From contig JAJEFB010000036.1 in assembly GCA_022820665.1 (NCBI GenBank), positions 162,988 to 226,987 of the forward strand: a stretch of 64,000 bases of DNA. Direction: 5' to 3'. Shown here piece after piece: positions 16,353 through 25,319 of this stretch (the first letter of the stretch is position 1; each line of letters starts with the position of its first letter). Source of the DNA: Anaerolineae bacterium. GTDB lineage: Bacteria > Chloroflexota > Anaerolineae > Aggregatilineales > Phototrophicaceae. The position numbers and the translations under genes were made by a program. The notes below the pieces were generated by a model that was given only the letters and a program-made list of their open reading frames with translations, was not told where the DNA came from and did not search any database.

Positions 16353-16754
16353 TTAGTCTTGCAGATTCGCTGGTCCAAACCCAAAAGGCAGCAGATCCGC
16401 CAGCGTCGCTCGCTGATGCACTGCTCCGTCGAGATCAGCCATGACAACAATCATACTCGGCGAGAACTCATAGAGCAATTGCCGGCAGACGCCGCAGGGG
16501 GATCCGCCGTCGCGCGTGACGACGGCGACTGTGGAGAACTCGCGTTTGCCCTCGCTGATCGCTTTGACCAGGGCGGTCCGTTCGGCGCAGATGGTCGGAC
16601 TATAACTGGCGCTTTCCACGTTGCAGCCGGTGAAAACGTCGCCGTCGAGCGTCAAGAGCGCCGCGCCGACGCGGTAGTTGCTGTAGGGGATATAGGCGTT
16701 CTCGCTGGCGGCGAGGGCGGCTTTTACCAAATCAGCTTCAGTTGGACGAGACAT
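16353..16754 (-). CDS. cdd: Cytidine deaminase
   Basis: A 133-residue homotetrameric-type cytidine/deoxycytidine deaminase for pyrimidine salvage. The zinc site is complete: Cys56 and catalytic Glu58 in TICAERTALV, and Cys87 and Cys90 in SPCGVCRQLL. The substrate motif NYRVGAALLT and the GCNVESASY strand (residues 43-51) are also present. Its start lies inside the last 17 bases of the upstream CNNM/CBS gene, so the two are translationally coupled, an arrangement common for cdd with a CBS-domain protein. Confidence 0.97.
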   Translation of the reverse strand: MSRPTEADLVKAALAASENAYIPYSNYRVGAALLTLDGDVFTGCNVESASYSPTICAERTALVKAISEGKREFSTVAVVTRDGGSPCGVCRQLLYEFSPSMIVVMADLDGAVHQRATLADLLPFGFGPANLQD

Positions 16755-18075
16755 GTGGGTTCAATGACTCCATATTGGCCTTGCCGGCGCTCTGGCTTTC
16801 TGTCAACTCGGCCGCGATCTTGCGCACGGCAACCTTGCGGATGCGGTGACCGTCAATGGATTTGACCGTCATGCTCAAAACATCGGTGGCGATGGTCTCT
16901 TCGGCCTCGGGCACGCGACCCAAGTGCAAATAGATATATCCGCCCAGCGTGTCTGTTGCGTTGGTATCGATCGAACAGTCGAGCAGATAATTGAGGTCAT
17001 CGAGGTCCATGCTGCCGTCGATCAGCCAAGAGCCGTCGCCCACCGCGACGAATTCTTCTTCTTCATCGACATCGTATTCGTCACGGATATCACCGATGAT
17101 CTCCTCGATCAGGTTCTCAATAGTAATTAAGCCCGAGGTGCCCCCGTATTCATCCACCACCACCGCCAGGTGGATGTTCTCCGCCTGCATCTCCTTTAAC
17201 AGGGCATCGGCGCGTTTGCTTTCCGGCACGAACCAGGCCGGACGGATCAATTCCCTGATTGAACTGCTGCCCAGGTCGTCGCGGTTCTCCAGCAAGGTCA
17301 AGATGTCCTTGGCTATGAGCAAACCAATCACTTGGTCAATGCTGCCTTCATAAACGGGCAGGCGCGAAAAACCGGAATCGACAAAGGCGGAAAGCGCCTC
17401 CATCATCGTGTCATTGACCTCGAGCGCGACGATGTCGATACGCGGCGTCATCAGTTCCCGGGCGTTGCTATCGCCCAATTGCAGCACGGAATAGATCATG
17501 TCCCGCTCTTCTTCTTCGATAGTGCCGCCGCTGTGCCCGGCGCTGACGAGTGTTAGAATCTCCTCTTCCGTAACCAGGTTGACCAGAGGCTCGCCGCCGA
17601 ACAAGCGCGAGATCAAACGGCTCACAAAGAGCACCAAAGCCGTCAGGGGCGACATGATCAATACCAGAGCGCGCATGGGCGTGACGGCGAGGCGATACAA
17701 GTTTTCGGCGTAGGTCGAGCCTAGCGCCTCCGGCACCAGATCGCCCAGAATCAGCGTCACGGTTGCGCCCAGAATGACCGTAATCAGCGCTACCGCAAGC
17801 CGGGCGGCGAGATCGCCATCGGTTATCGAATCATTAACCAACAGCACCAGAACTGTGGCGATGGCGAATCGTGTCAGAATATGCGCCAGGCTGACCGTCA
17901 TGCCCAGGCGCAAGGCTTCTTCCGTCAGCGCCAGAACCCGCGCCGCGCTATTGTCGCCTTCCTCCGCTCGTTCGCGCAGCCCGGCGCGCGAAACGTTCTG
18001 CAGCGCGGCGCTCAACAAACTGACGATGGCGTGGATGCAGATCAGGACAAAAAGCGCTGCCGCAAGCCAGGTCAT
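16738..18075 (-). CDS. Hemolysin-family CNNM/CBS-domain membrane protein (CorC/HlyC)
   Basis: A protein of about 445 residues with an N-terminal DUF21/CNNM membrane domain (four hydrophobic segments up to about residue 160), a paired CBS module (from ELMTPRIDIVALEV to the SSIRELIRPAWFVPESKRADALLKEM region) and a C-terminal CorC_HlyC domain beginning around LIDGSMDLDDLNYLL. Relatives transport or regulate Mg2+ and other divalent ions, with the CBS pair sensing adenine nucleotides. An ATG at 18093 is also in frame, but AAGGGCGGAG lies between the two and favours 18075. It is the first gene of the minus-strand operon extending down to 13670. Confidence 0.92.
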   Translation of the reverse strand: MTWLAAALFVLICIHAIVSLLSAALQNVSRAGLRERAEEGDNSAARVLALTEEALRLGMTVSLAHILTRFAIATVLVLLVNDSITDGDLAARLAVALITVILGATVTLILGDLVPEALGSTYAENLYRLAVTPMRALVLIMSPLTALVLFVSRLISRLFGGEPLVNLVTEEEILTLVSAGHSGGTIEEEERDMIYSVLQLGDSNARELMTPRIDIVALEVNDTMMEALSAFVDSGFSRLPVYEGSIDQVIGLLIAKDILTLLENRDDLGSSSIRELIRPAWFVPESKRADALLKEMQAENIHLAVVVDEYGGTSGLITIENLIEEIIGDIRDEYDVDEEEEFVAVGDGSWLIDGSMDLDDLNYLLDCSIDTNATDTLGGYIYLHLGRVPEAEETIATDVLSMTVKSIDGHRIRKVAVRKIAAELTESQSAGKANMESLNPHVSSN

Positions 18076-18093
18076 CTCCGCCCTTCCATACAT

Positions 18094-18775
18094 CCGTTTA
18101 CGGCGAAATCAAAATACACCGGACATGTTGATCCATGATCGGCTGAAGCAAGATTTCCTATGTGCGTGGGACTCCCGGAGGGAGGCTCAGGTGTGTCGTC
18201 CACTGTTTTTTCAAAACTCGCTTTACAGAGTGAAATTACTATACCACAGGGATTTCGACAATTGCAAGTAGGCGCGCAATGGGGGGAACAGAACAATCGC
18301 ATCAAATTGAAATGCCGCCGACTACACCGTGTTGGCGATCTGTAAGGCTTGACCGGTACTAGAAGCTTGGCGCGCAATTCGTAGCCCCTCACCCGCGCAA
18401 AAAGGATGAGGAAACGGGTCGGCATAATCGCAACATCTATCACAAGCTCCGCTGTCAGTTAGGTAGTTAGGAAGTTGGGAAATCTCTAGGAATTGGGAAT
18501 CCCTTCCTAACTGACCCAACTCCCACTGGACAACTTTTGTTGTTGTTGTCCTGTGGGAGTGTTCATGGGCGCGGGCGAGATACTAGGTCGCGTAGAGGCT
18601 GACCGCTGGACACGACCGTCAGCCGCCCCTGCATTCTTATAATCTTGCCGGGCGAAACACGCATAGTGATTTTGAAGCGATTGCCCGTCTTGCCTTGGGC
18701 TTCGGATGATTTTTGCCCCGAATGCGCTACACTAGAGACGAATTCCAAAAATGTAAGATGCGGGGAGGATGAACG
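18094..18775. other. 682-base intergenic region with repeat fragments
   Basis: No convincing gene was found. It holds direct and inverted copies of TCAGTTAGG and GTTAGGAAG at 18455-18515, the sequence ACAATCGCATCAAATTG at 18294-18310 that resembles the outer ends of the foldback repeats at 40941 and 47961, and a strong hairpin described separately. The promoter of the CNNM/CBS operon must lie at the left end and that of uxuA at the right end. Confidence 0.5.
18520..18559. repeat. Strong isolated hairpin
   Basis: CTCCCACTGGACAAC (18520-18534) pairs with GTTGTCCTGTGGGAG (18545-18559) with one T-T mismatch and a 10-base loop. No T-run follows on either side, so an intrinsic terminator is doubtful. 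The seven-base blocks GGACAAC and GTTGTCC also form a smaller hairpin at 36944-36960, in the opposite order, hinting at a shared small repeat. Confidence 0.6.
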
Positions 18776-19825
18776 GTGACAGACATGATGCGCGTGGCGC
18801 TGGGCCAGCATCCCGTGGCGACGCACGAGTATCTGACCTTTGCCAAACAGCTTGGCGTCGGGGGCGTACAACTCAATATGATCGGCAAGGAGATTGATCT
18901 GATCGGGGATGTGACTGACCTGCCACCGGACAAGGGCTACCTCGATGCGACCTATTTGCAAGTGCTCAAGCAGAAGGTCAATGATTACGGCTTGGCTCTG
19001 GAAGCGATCGAGAACGTGCCGCGTCACTTCTATATCGACGCCATGCTTGGCGGACCGCGGCGCGACCCGCAGATCGAGAATTACCAGCGCACAGTGCGCA
19101 ATATGGGCGCGGCGGGCATCCCCATCCTGGGCTTGAACTGGATGCCAAACTTGGTCTGGCGCACGCCGATGGCGGTCGGGCGCGGTGGCGTAATTGTTAC
19201 TGCATTTGACATGGAGCGGGCGCTGGCCGGCGAAGTGGAGGTCGGTATCACCGAGCTGACCGAAGCTGAGGACCGCGAGTACAGCGAAAGCGAGATCTTC
19301 GACAACTATGTCTATTTCATGGAGCGTGTGCTTCCCGTTGCCGAGGACGCGGGCGTCAAGATCGCGCTGCACCCCGACGATCCGCCGGTGGAATCGCTGG
19401 GCGGGATCGCGCGGGTCTTTTACAAGCCGGAGAATTTCAAGCGCGCCCTGGACGCGGTACCAAGCCCCAACCACGGCCTCGACTTTTGCATGGGCTGCTT
19501 TTCCGAGATGGTTTACGCCGACAAGAGCAACAACGACGGCGTGCTGGACGCCATCCGCTATTTTGGCGAGCGCGGCAAGATCTTCTATGTGCACTTCCGC
19601 GATGTACAGGGCTGCGTGCCGAGCTTCCAGGAGTGCTTCCCGGGCGAGGGCAATGTCGATGTGGTGGCTGCGATCAAGACACTTAAAGAGGTAGGCTTCA
19701 CCGGCTTTATCATCGACGATCATGTGCCGGAGATGATCGACGACAGCGATTGGCGGCACCGCGGTCACGCTTATTCAACCGGCTATATCATGGCGCTGGT
19801 CGAGGCGGTAAACAAGTTGGCTTGA
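18776..19825 (+). CDS. uxuA: Mannonate dehydratase
   Basis: A 349-residue enzyme that dehydrates D-mannonate to 2-keto-3-deoxygluconate in glucuronate breakdown. The TIM-barrel metal site is visible: LNWMPNLVWRT, the HPDDPPVESLGGIARVF strand, NHGLDFCMGCFSEM and VHFRDVQG, together with the C-terminal IIDDHVP. The start is GTG at 18776 preceded by GGGGAGGATGAAC. The ATG at 18785 is an alternative. It stands alone next to a convergent MFS gene 9 bases away. Together with the uronate-dehydrogenase-like SDR at 45614 it points to uronic acid use. Confidence 0.95.
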   Translation: MTDMMRVALGQHPVATHEYLTFAKQLGVGGVQLNMIGKEIDLIGDVTDLPPDKGYLDATYLQVLKQKVNDYGLALEAIENVPRHFYIDAMLGGPRRDPQIENYQRTVRNMGAAGIPILGLNWMPNLVWRTPMAVGRGGVIVTAFDMERALAGEVEVGITELTEAEDREYSESEIFDNYVYFMERVLPVAEDAGVKIALHPDDPPVESLGGIARVFYKPENFKRALDAVPSPNHGLDFCMGCFSEMVYADKSNNDGVLDAIRYFGERGKIFYVHFRDVQGCVPSFQECFPGEGNVDVVAAIKTLKEVGFTGFIIDDHVPEMIDDSDWRHRGHAYSTGYIMALVEAVNKLA

Positions 19826-19834
19826 CCTTCGCCT

Positions 19835-21034
19835 TCAGGTGACAGCCGCCAGGCGCCGGCGTCCCTCCAGCAAGAGCATCGCCTCGTGCAGCAAGAAGGT
19901 GATCGCCATGACAAGCGCCAGGAATTGTGGAAGTATCTCCAGGCCAAAGGCTTCCGCCAAGGTCCCGGCTAGCCAGGGCAAGGCAGCCATGCCCAGACTG
20001 GCGCCGGTGAATTGAAAACCGATGGCATTCGCGACGTGATGGTTGCCGACGCGCCCCGGCGTATCCGAAGCCATCAGCGGCGCGAAGGGTGCGATACAGA
20101 AGCCGACCAAGGCTAATCCGATGAGCGAGCTGGCGTCGCTTGTGCCCGACCAGAGCAAGGCGGCGCCACAGACAGCGCCCAGGGAGTTCAGGCGCAGGAA
20201 CATGCCGTTGCCGATCCGCGTGATGATGAAGCCCGCCACGAAGCGACTGACCGTCAGGCTTGCCCAATACAAGCTGACCCAAACGCCGGCGACTTTGGGA
20301 TCAATCAGCCGCGCGTCGATCAGGAAGTTGTTGGAAAACTGTCCGGCGACCAACTCGAGGCCCGTGGTCGTCATAAAAATCAGCACCATCAGCCAGACGA
20401 TGGGCATACGCATGGTCTGGCGCAAAGTGGCATGGGCGCGCTCGCCGCGCTTGTTCTTGGCTTCGCCCAAGGTCCATTCTTTGCGCGTGAGGAAAAAGCC
20501 GAGCGCGATGAGGGCGCGCATGGCTGCGAACATGACGTATGCCCAACGCCAAGCCAGCCCAAGATCAATCACGATGGTTGTAACGACCAAAGGACCAATT
20601 GTAGAACCAATGCCGAAGCTGCCATGCAGCCAATTCATCTGCCGAGCTGAAAAGTTGACCGCGGCGAAAGCGTTGATGCCGGCAGCCATGACACCGGATC
20701 CCACGCCGCTGATAAAAGCCGCCAAAAGCACAACGAACCAGAATGGAGCCGCGGCGAATACCAGCAAGCTCGCGCCCGTCACGCCGATCCCGGTGATTAA
20801 CACCGGGGCGATGCCGAAGCGGTTGATCAGAGGCCCGCTGGACGCGCTGGTCAGAAGCCGTCCGACGGTGGCAACGGAGACCAAGACGCCTAAGGCGCTC
20901 AGCGTGAGGTCAAAATCCGCTTGCACATAAATCCAGACAACGCCCAGCGCGCCGGCGTGCAAGCCGCCCATCGCGAACATGGTGCAAGACAGCATGAATA
21001 ACTTTGTTGTGCCGCTGGGCTGTCGGAGGCTCAT
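19835..21034 (-). CDS. MFS transporter
   Basis: A 399-residue permease with twelve hydrophobic segments. The first half starts FMLSCTMFAMGGLHAGALGVVWIYVQADFDLTLSALGVLVSVATVGRLL and carries the typical cytoplasmic loop SSGPLINRFG between helices 2 and 3; a larger basic central loop (TRKEWTLGEAKNKRGERAHATLRQTMRM) divides the halves. Such short MFS proteins with a FucP/NarK-like layout move sugars or small organic acids. Convergent placement beside uxuA suggests, but does not prove, a uronate or related substrate. Confidence 0.88.
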   Translation of the reverse strand: MSLRQPSGTTKLFMLSCTMFAMGGLHAGALGVVWIYVQADFDLTLSALGVLVSVATVGRLLTSASSGPLINRFGIAPVLITGIGVTGASLLVFAAAPFWFVVLLAAFISGVGSGVMAAGINAFAAVNFSARQMNWLHGSFGIGSTIGPLVVTTIVIDLGLAWRWAYVMFAAMRALIALGFFLTRKEWTLGEAKNKRGERAHATLRQTMRMPIVWLMVLIFMTTTGLELVAGQFSNNFLIDARLIDPKVAGVWVSLYWASLTVSRFVAGFIITRIGNGMFLRLNSLGAVCGAALLWSGTSDASSLIGLALVGFCIAPFAPLMASDTPGRVGNHHVANAIGFQFTGASLGMAALPWLAGTLAEAFGLEILPQFLALVMAITFLLHEAMLLLEGRRRLAAVT

Positions 21035-21157
21035 ATATCCATTTCTTCGCCTTTAGAGGCGAGGCGCGCCAAGCACCAGTCGAAGGCGCATTCGGGGGAG
21101 TTTAACCGAGATTGCTGACCAGCGCGATACGAGATTCGCGCAACTCTCGCGCTGAAC

Positions 21158-22861
21158 TCAAGCGGCGATTCGACGCCGCAACAAATTCCACAGCCAGACC
21201 AGTTCCTCCAGTCGCAATACCCGCGCCATTATCAAGAATATGCTCCCGTAAAGCAGTGCGCACACAGTCACCAGCAGCGCCTCGTGCAGGATGCTCGCCG
21301 CGCCAAAAGCCGCGCTCAAATATGGCAAAGTCGCCAGAGCCGCTACAGCCATCGTTAGTGAGGCGACGGCTGTCTTGAAGACGGTCGTCGCCATTCGCTG
21401 CGAACCAAAGCCATCGAGTCGCCGCCAAAGCAGGTATCCAGAGATCGAAGCGTGGACAAAATGCTTGAGGCTGTCGGCGATCATTAAACTGAACAAGCCG
21501 AAAGAATCGAAGAGAAGCAGAGCGGCGCCCATATAACAGACCAGGCTCACGACGCCGACCAGCGCCGGCGTCAGCGTATCTTTGCGGGCATAAAAGGCGT
21601 AAACCAGGAGCAGATCAACAGCGGCGAAAGGCAATCCGATCAGGTACAAGCGTAATGCTTGCGCCGTGACCTGCGTATCCGCCGCGCCGAAAGCGCCATG
21701 CTCGAACAGCAAGGCGATGATCGGGATCGCCAGCACGAACAAGCCCGTCGCCGCGGGCAAGATCAGCGTGGCGGTCAAGCGCAATCCCAGGCCTAAGGTA
21801 TCCTGAAAAGCGCGCCGGCCGTCTTCGGTCATCTCAGACGATTGCCGCGCCAGGGTCGGCAAGATGGCGATGCTTATGGCTGTCGCGACCAAACCTTGGG
21901 GAAATTGGATGAGCGTCGTCGCCCAAACCATATAGGCGATCCCGCCCGCGCCCGTTTGGTTGGCGATGTTGTAGCTAAAGGGCCGGATGATGAGCGTGTC
22001 CATGATCAGCGAAAACATCACCGGCGCATAGAGCAAGGCGATGCTGCGCAGCGCGGGATGACGCCAGCGGATGCGCAAACGAAGTCGGCGCAATTGCAGC
22101 CCGGGCAACTGCAATGCCATCTGGGCGATGGCGCCGATCAACCAGCCGAGCGCGACGACCATGATGCCGCTCGCTGGCCGCGCCAAGACAAAGGGATTCA
22201 GGCTGGCGATCTCGCCCAACTTCGCTTGCAGCGCCATCGACGGCACAAGCGCCAATGTCACCAACACCGTGCAAGCGTTGAAGACGACACCCGCAAAGGC
22301 CGGCAAGGTAAAGGAACGCAGCGCGAAAAGCGTCCCGCTGAAAACGGCGAACAAGCTCATGCAGATCAATGCCGGCGCGGTCATGCGCAGCATATCGGTG
22401 GCGAGCCGGACGGTGCCCGCGTCGGCGCCGCTGGCAACAGCCATAACGATCTGCGGGGCGAAGATCTCGATCAGCAGCACCAGCAGCGCCAGCGCCACCG
22501 TTACCAGGCTCATAAGAATTGACACTACGCGCCACAATTCGTCTTTGCCGCGCGTGACGATGATTTCGCTCAGCACCGGAACGATTGCGCCGTTGATATG
22601 CCCGCCAATGAGCAGGTCGTAGATAGCGCGGGGTACGATGATGGCGACTTGAAAAGCGTCCACCGCGCCGCTGGCGCCGAATAGAAATGTGAGCATGGTT
22701 TCCCGCGCCAAACCAAGAACGCGACTGAAGATATTGCCTAGCGCGAGAATGCCGCTGGCGCCCGCCACGTTGGCGTTGGTGCGTTCCTGCTCCGCGGCTT
22801 GCCCGTCGCTGGAAGGGGGCGAGTCTTCAGCACTGGGGTGTGACGGCTGCTCCGCTTTCAT
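21158..22861 (-). CDS. murJ: Lipid II flippase MurJ (MviN family)
   Basis: A 567-residue MATE-like membrane protein with about 14 hydrophobic segments that moves lipid II across the membrane during peptidoglycan synthesis. After a hydrophilic tail of about 30 residues, the N-terminal signature GNIFSRVLGLARETMLTFLFGASGAVDAFQVAIIVPRAIYDLL is clear, followed by NGAIVPVLSEI and the central YMVWATTLIQFPQGLVATAISIAILPTLA segment that is diagnostic of MurJ. It implies a peptidoglycan-containing cell. The gene stands alone and is divergent from the recD2 pair, with 174 bases between them. Confidence 0.95.
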   Translation of the reverse strand: MKAEQPSHPSAEDSPPSSDGQAAEQERTNANVAGASGILALGNIFSRVLGLARETMLTFLFGASGAVDAFQVAIIVPRAIYDLLIGGHINGAIVPVLSEIIVTRGKDELWRVVSILMSLVTVALALLVLLIEIFAPQIVMAVASGADAGTVRLATDMLRMTAPALICMSLFAVFSGTLFALRSFTLPAFAGVVFNACTVLVTLALVPSMALQAKLGEIASLNPFVLARPASGIMVVALGWLIGAIAQMALQLPGLQLRRLRLRIRWRHPALRSIALLYAPVMFSLIMDTLIIRPFSYNIANQTGAGGIAYMVWATTLIQFPQGLVATAISIAILPTLARQSSEMTEDGRRAFQDTLGLGLRLTATLILPAATGLFVLAIPIIALLFEHGAFGAADTQVTAQALRLYLIGLPFAAVDLLLVYAFYARKDTLTPALVGVVSLVCYMGAALLLFDSFGLFSLMIADSLKHFVHASISGYLLWRRLDGFGSQRMATTVFKTAVASLTMAVAALATLPYLSAAFGAASILHEALLVTVCALLYGSIFLIMARVLRLEELVWLWNLLRRRIAA

Positions 22862-23035
22862 GACTTCGACTTTCGCCTGGGACCTAGGCTCGAATAACGC
22901 GCTTCAATATACACCCGCGGCGCTGATATGCTCAATCGGCAAAAGAGAGGCGGCCTTCCTGGCTCAACACATCTGCCTTAGCGGAATCCACAAAGCATAC
23001 TACAATCAAAAAAGACCAATGATGGACTGCCCGGC

Positions 23036-25240
23036 ATGGACGAACAAATACAAGGCGCGATCGAACGCATCACCTATTTCAACGAAGACAACGGCTACAG
23101 CGTCATCAAGATCACCCCCGACAAGCGCTATCCTCGGGCGCAGGCGCGCGATGGAACCGTCACCGTCGTCGGGATTATGCCAGCTTTGCAAGAAGGCGAA
23201 TCGGCGCAGTTCAGCGGCGCCTGGGTCAACGATGACCGATATGGTTTCCAGTTTCGCGCCGAGCAAACCATACCAATCGCGCCACATACTGCGAAGGGCC
23301 TCATCAGTTACCTGAGCAGCGGCATCGTCAAGGGCATCGGACCGCGCACCGCCGAGAAGATCGTCAACCACTTCGGCGAGAAGACCGTCGAAATACTCGA
23401 CACAGATCCGCGGCGTATTCATGAAGTGCCGGAGCTCAAGACAAAGTTGGCGGATAATCTCATCGACGCCTGGGCGAAAAACCGCATCACGCGCAATTTG
23501 CTGATCTATCTGCAAGGCTTGGGCATCAGCGCCAAGATCTCCCGGCGCATCATCAACGAATACGGCGCGCAGACGCGGACGATCGTCGAGCGCAATCCCT
23601 ATCAACTGGCGGAGGACGTCTTCACAATCGGGTTTCGCAAGGCTGATCAGATCGCCAGGAACCTGGGCGTAGAAGTTGATGCTAAGTACCGTCTGCGGGC
23701 AGGCTTGCATCACACGCTGAACGAGTTGTCGCGCGAGGGCCATACCTACGCCCCGCAAGACGAGTTGATCGAGACCGCTTGCGAATTGCTCGGTACTGAC
23801 GACAAACAGGCTTTGAAGATCGCCCTGCATGGACAAGTGACCGCTGACAAACTCATGGAAGACCGGCTGCATGATGGCGCAGGCGCGGAGTTGATCAGCG
23901 CGATCTATTTGCCGCGCTTCTTCCGCGCGGAAACGGGGGTCGCCACTCAGATGCGCGCTCTGGTCGCGAGCCCGAGTATCATCATTCAGGATCATCGCAA
24001 AACAGATTGGAGGCGATTCTTGCGGCAATTGAGCGCGAGCAACCAAGTCGATTTGTCGCCGCAACAACAAGGCGCGGTGCGCGCAGCGCTTTCCAGCAAA
24101 GTCAGCGTCTTGACCGGCGGACCGGGCACCGGCAAAACGACCACCCTGCAAATGCTCATCGGCGCGCTCAATGACGGCGACTACGCCTACAAGCTGGCAT
24201 CGCCGACCGGGCGCGCCGCCAAACGCCTTTCGGAAGCGACCGGCGTGCCAGCGAGCACAATACACCGTCTTCTGGGCTTCTCAGCCGAGATCGGCGGCTT
24301 CGAGCACGACGAAGAGAACCCGCTGCCAGTCGATATGGTCGTCATCGACGAAGCCTCCATGCTGGACTTGCAACTATTCCACAGCTTGCTGCGCGCCCTG
24401 CCGGCCAGCGCGCACCTGCTCCTTGTCGGCGATGTCGACCAGTTGCCCTCGGTTGGCGCCGGCAACGTATTGCGCGATGTCATCGAGAGCGGTATCGCAT
24501 CGGTCACGCGCCTCGATCAAATCTTCCGACAAGACGATGACAGCCATATCGTCAGCAATGCGCATCGTATCAACGAGGGATTGGAGCCATACACCGGCAA
24601 CGAGAGCAAAGACTTCTTCTTCTTCAACATCGCTGAACCGGAAGCGGCGGCGGATATGCTGGTTGATATCGTGAGAACGCGAATTCCCGCGCGCTGGGGA
24701 TTGGATCCCGTGCGCGACATCCAGGTGATATCGCCGATGTACCGTGGCTTGATCGGCGTCAACAACCTCAACAATCGCTTGCAGGGGGAACTGAATGACG
24801 ACCTCCGCATGGCCAGCGTCAAACTGGGCGGGCGCGTCTTCCGCGTCGGCGACAAAGTCATGCAGACCCGCAACAACTACGAAAAAGATGTCTTCAACGG
24901 CGATATCGGCTTCATCGACAGCATCGACGACGATGACAACTCCCTGGAAGTCGTTATTGACGGCAACTACATAAGCTACGATTACAGCGAAACCGACGAC
25001 CTGATGCACGCCTATTGCATCAGCACGCACCGTTCGCAAGGCTCGGAGTATCCGGCGGTGGTCATGCCGGTAGCGACGCAGCATTACATCATGCTGCAGC
25101 GCAACCTGCTCTACACGGCGATCACCCGGGCCAAGCAATTGGTTGTCCTGGTCGGCACGCGGCGGGCGCTATGGATCGCGGTCAACAACAACAAAGTCGC
25201 GGAGCGTCATAGCGGTTTGTTGATGCGGTTGCGGGGGTAG
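23036..25240 (+). CDS. recD2: RecD2-type ATP-dependent DNA helicase (copy 1)
   Basis: A 734-residue SF1B helicase translocating 5'-3' on DNA. An OB-like N-terminal domain (about residues 1-90) is followed by helix-hairpin-helix modules (GIGPRTAEKIVNHFG and a second pair near residues 150-200), the Walker A motif LTGGPGTGKTTTLQ (about residues 357-370), Walker B VVIDEASMLD, the GDVDQLPSVGAGNVLRD motif III, and the C-terminal motif VI with TAITRAKQLVVLVG. It lacks any RecB/RecC partner, as usual for RecD2. A paralogue follows 79 bases downstream on the same strand. Confidence 0.95.
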   Translation: MDEQIQGAIERITYFNEDNGYSVIKITPDKRYPRAQARDGTVTVVGIMPALQEGESAQFSGAWVNDDRYGFQFRAEQTIPIAPHTAKGLISYLSSGIVKGIGPRTAEKIVNHFGEKTVEILDTDPRRIHEVPELKTKLADNLIDAWAKNRITRNLLIYLQGLGISAKISRRIINEYGAQTRTIVERNPYQLAEDVFTIGFRKADQIARNLGVEVDAKYRLRAGLHHTLNELSREGHTYAPQDELIETACELLGTDDKQALKIALHGQVTADKLMEDRLHDGAGAELISAIYLPRFFRAETGVATQMRALVASPSIIIQDHRKTDWRRFLRQLSASNQVDLSPQQQGAVRAALSSKVSVLTGGPGTGKTTTLQMLIGALNDGDYAYKLASPTGRAAKRLSEATGVPASTIHRLLGFSAEIGGFEHDEENPLPVDMVVIDEASMLDLQLFHSLLRALPASAHLLLVGDVDQLPSVGAGNVLRDVIESGIASVTRLDQIFRQDDDSHIVSNAHRINEGLEPYTGNESKDFFFFNIAEPEAAADMLVDIVRTRIPARWGLDPVRDIQVISPMYRGLIGVNNLNNRLQGELNDDLRMASVKLGGRVFRVGDKVMQTRNNYEKDVFNGDIGFIDSIDDDDNSLEVVIDGNYISYDYSETDDLMHAYCISTHRSQGSEYPAVVMPVATQHYIMLQRNLLYTAITRAKQLVVLVGTRRALWIAVNNNKVAERHSGLLMRLRG

Positions 25241-25319
25241 TGAGGTAATCACAGGTTTATTGCAGAGCGCAATAATCTTTCGTACAATTGCAACTTAAAC
25301 CAAAATATTAGCGACGGAT

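Noticed and set aside
18520..18559. Intrinsic terminator
   Set aside because: The hairpin is strong but has no T-run on either side, so it is listed only as a repeat-type structure.
18563..19768. A 401-codon open frame opposite uxuA
   Set aside because: The plus-strand frame has complete mannonate dehydratase motifs and a ribosome site; the antisense frame has none.
20043..20930. A 295-codon plus-strand frame within the MFS gene
   Set aside because: Antisense to a protein with twelve clear hydrophobic segments; the frame itself is low-complexity and basic.
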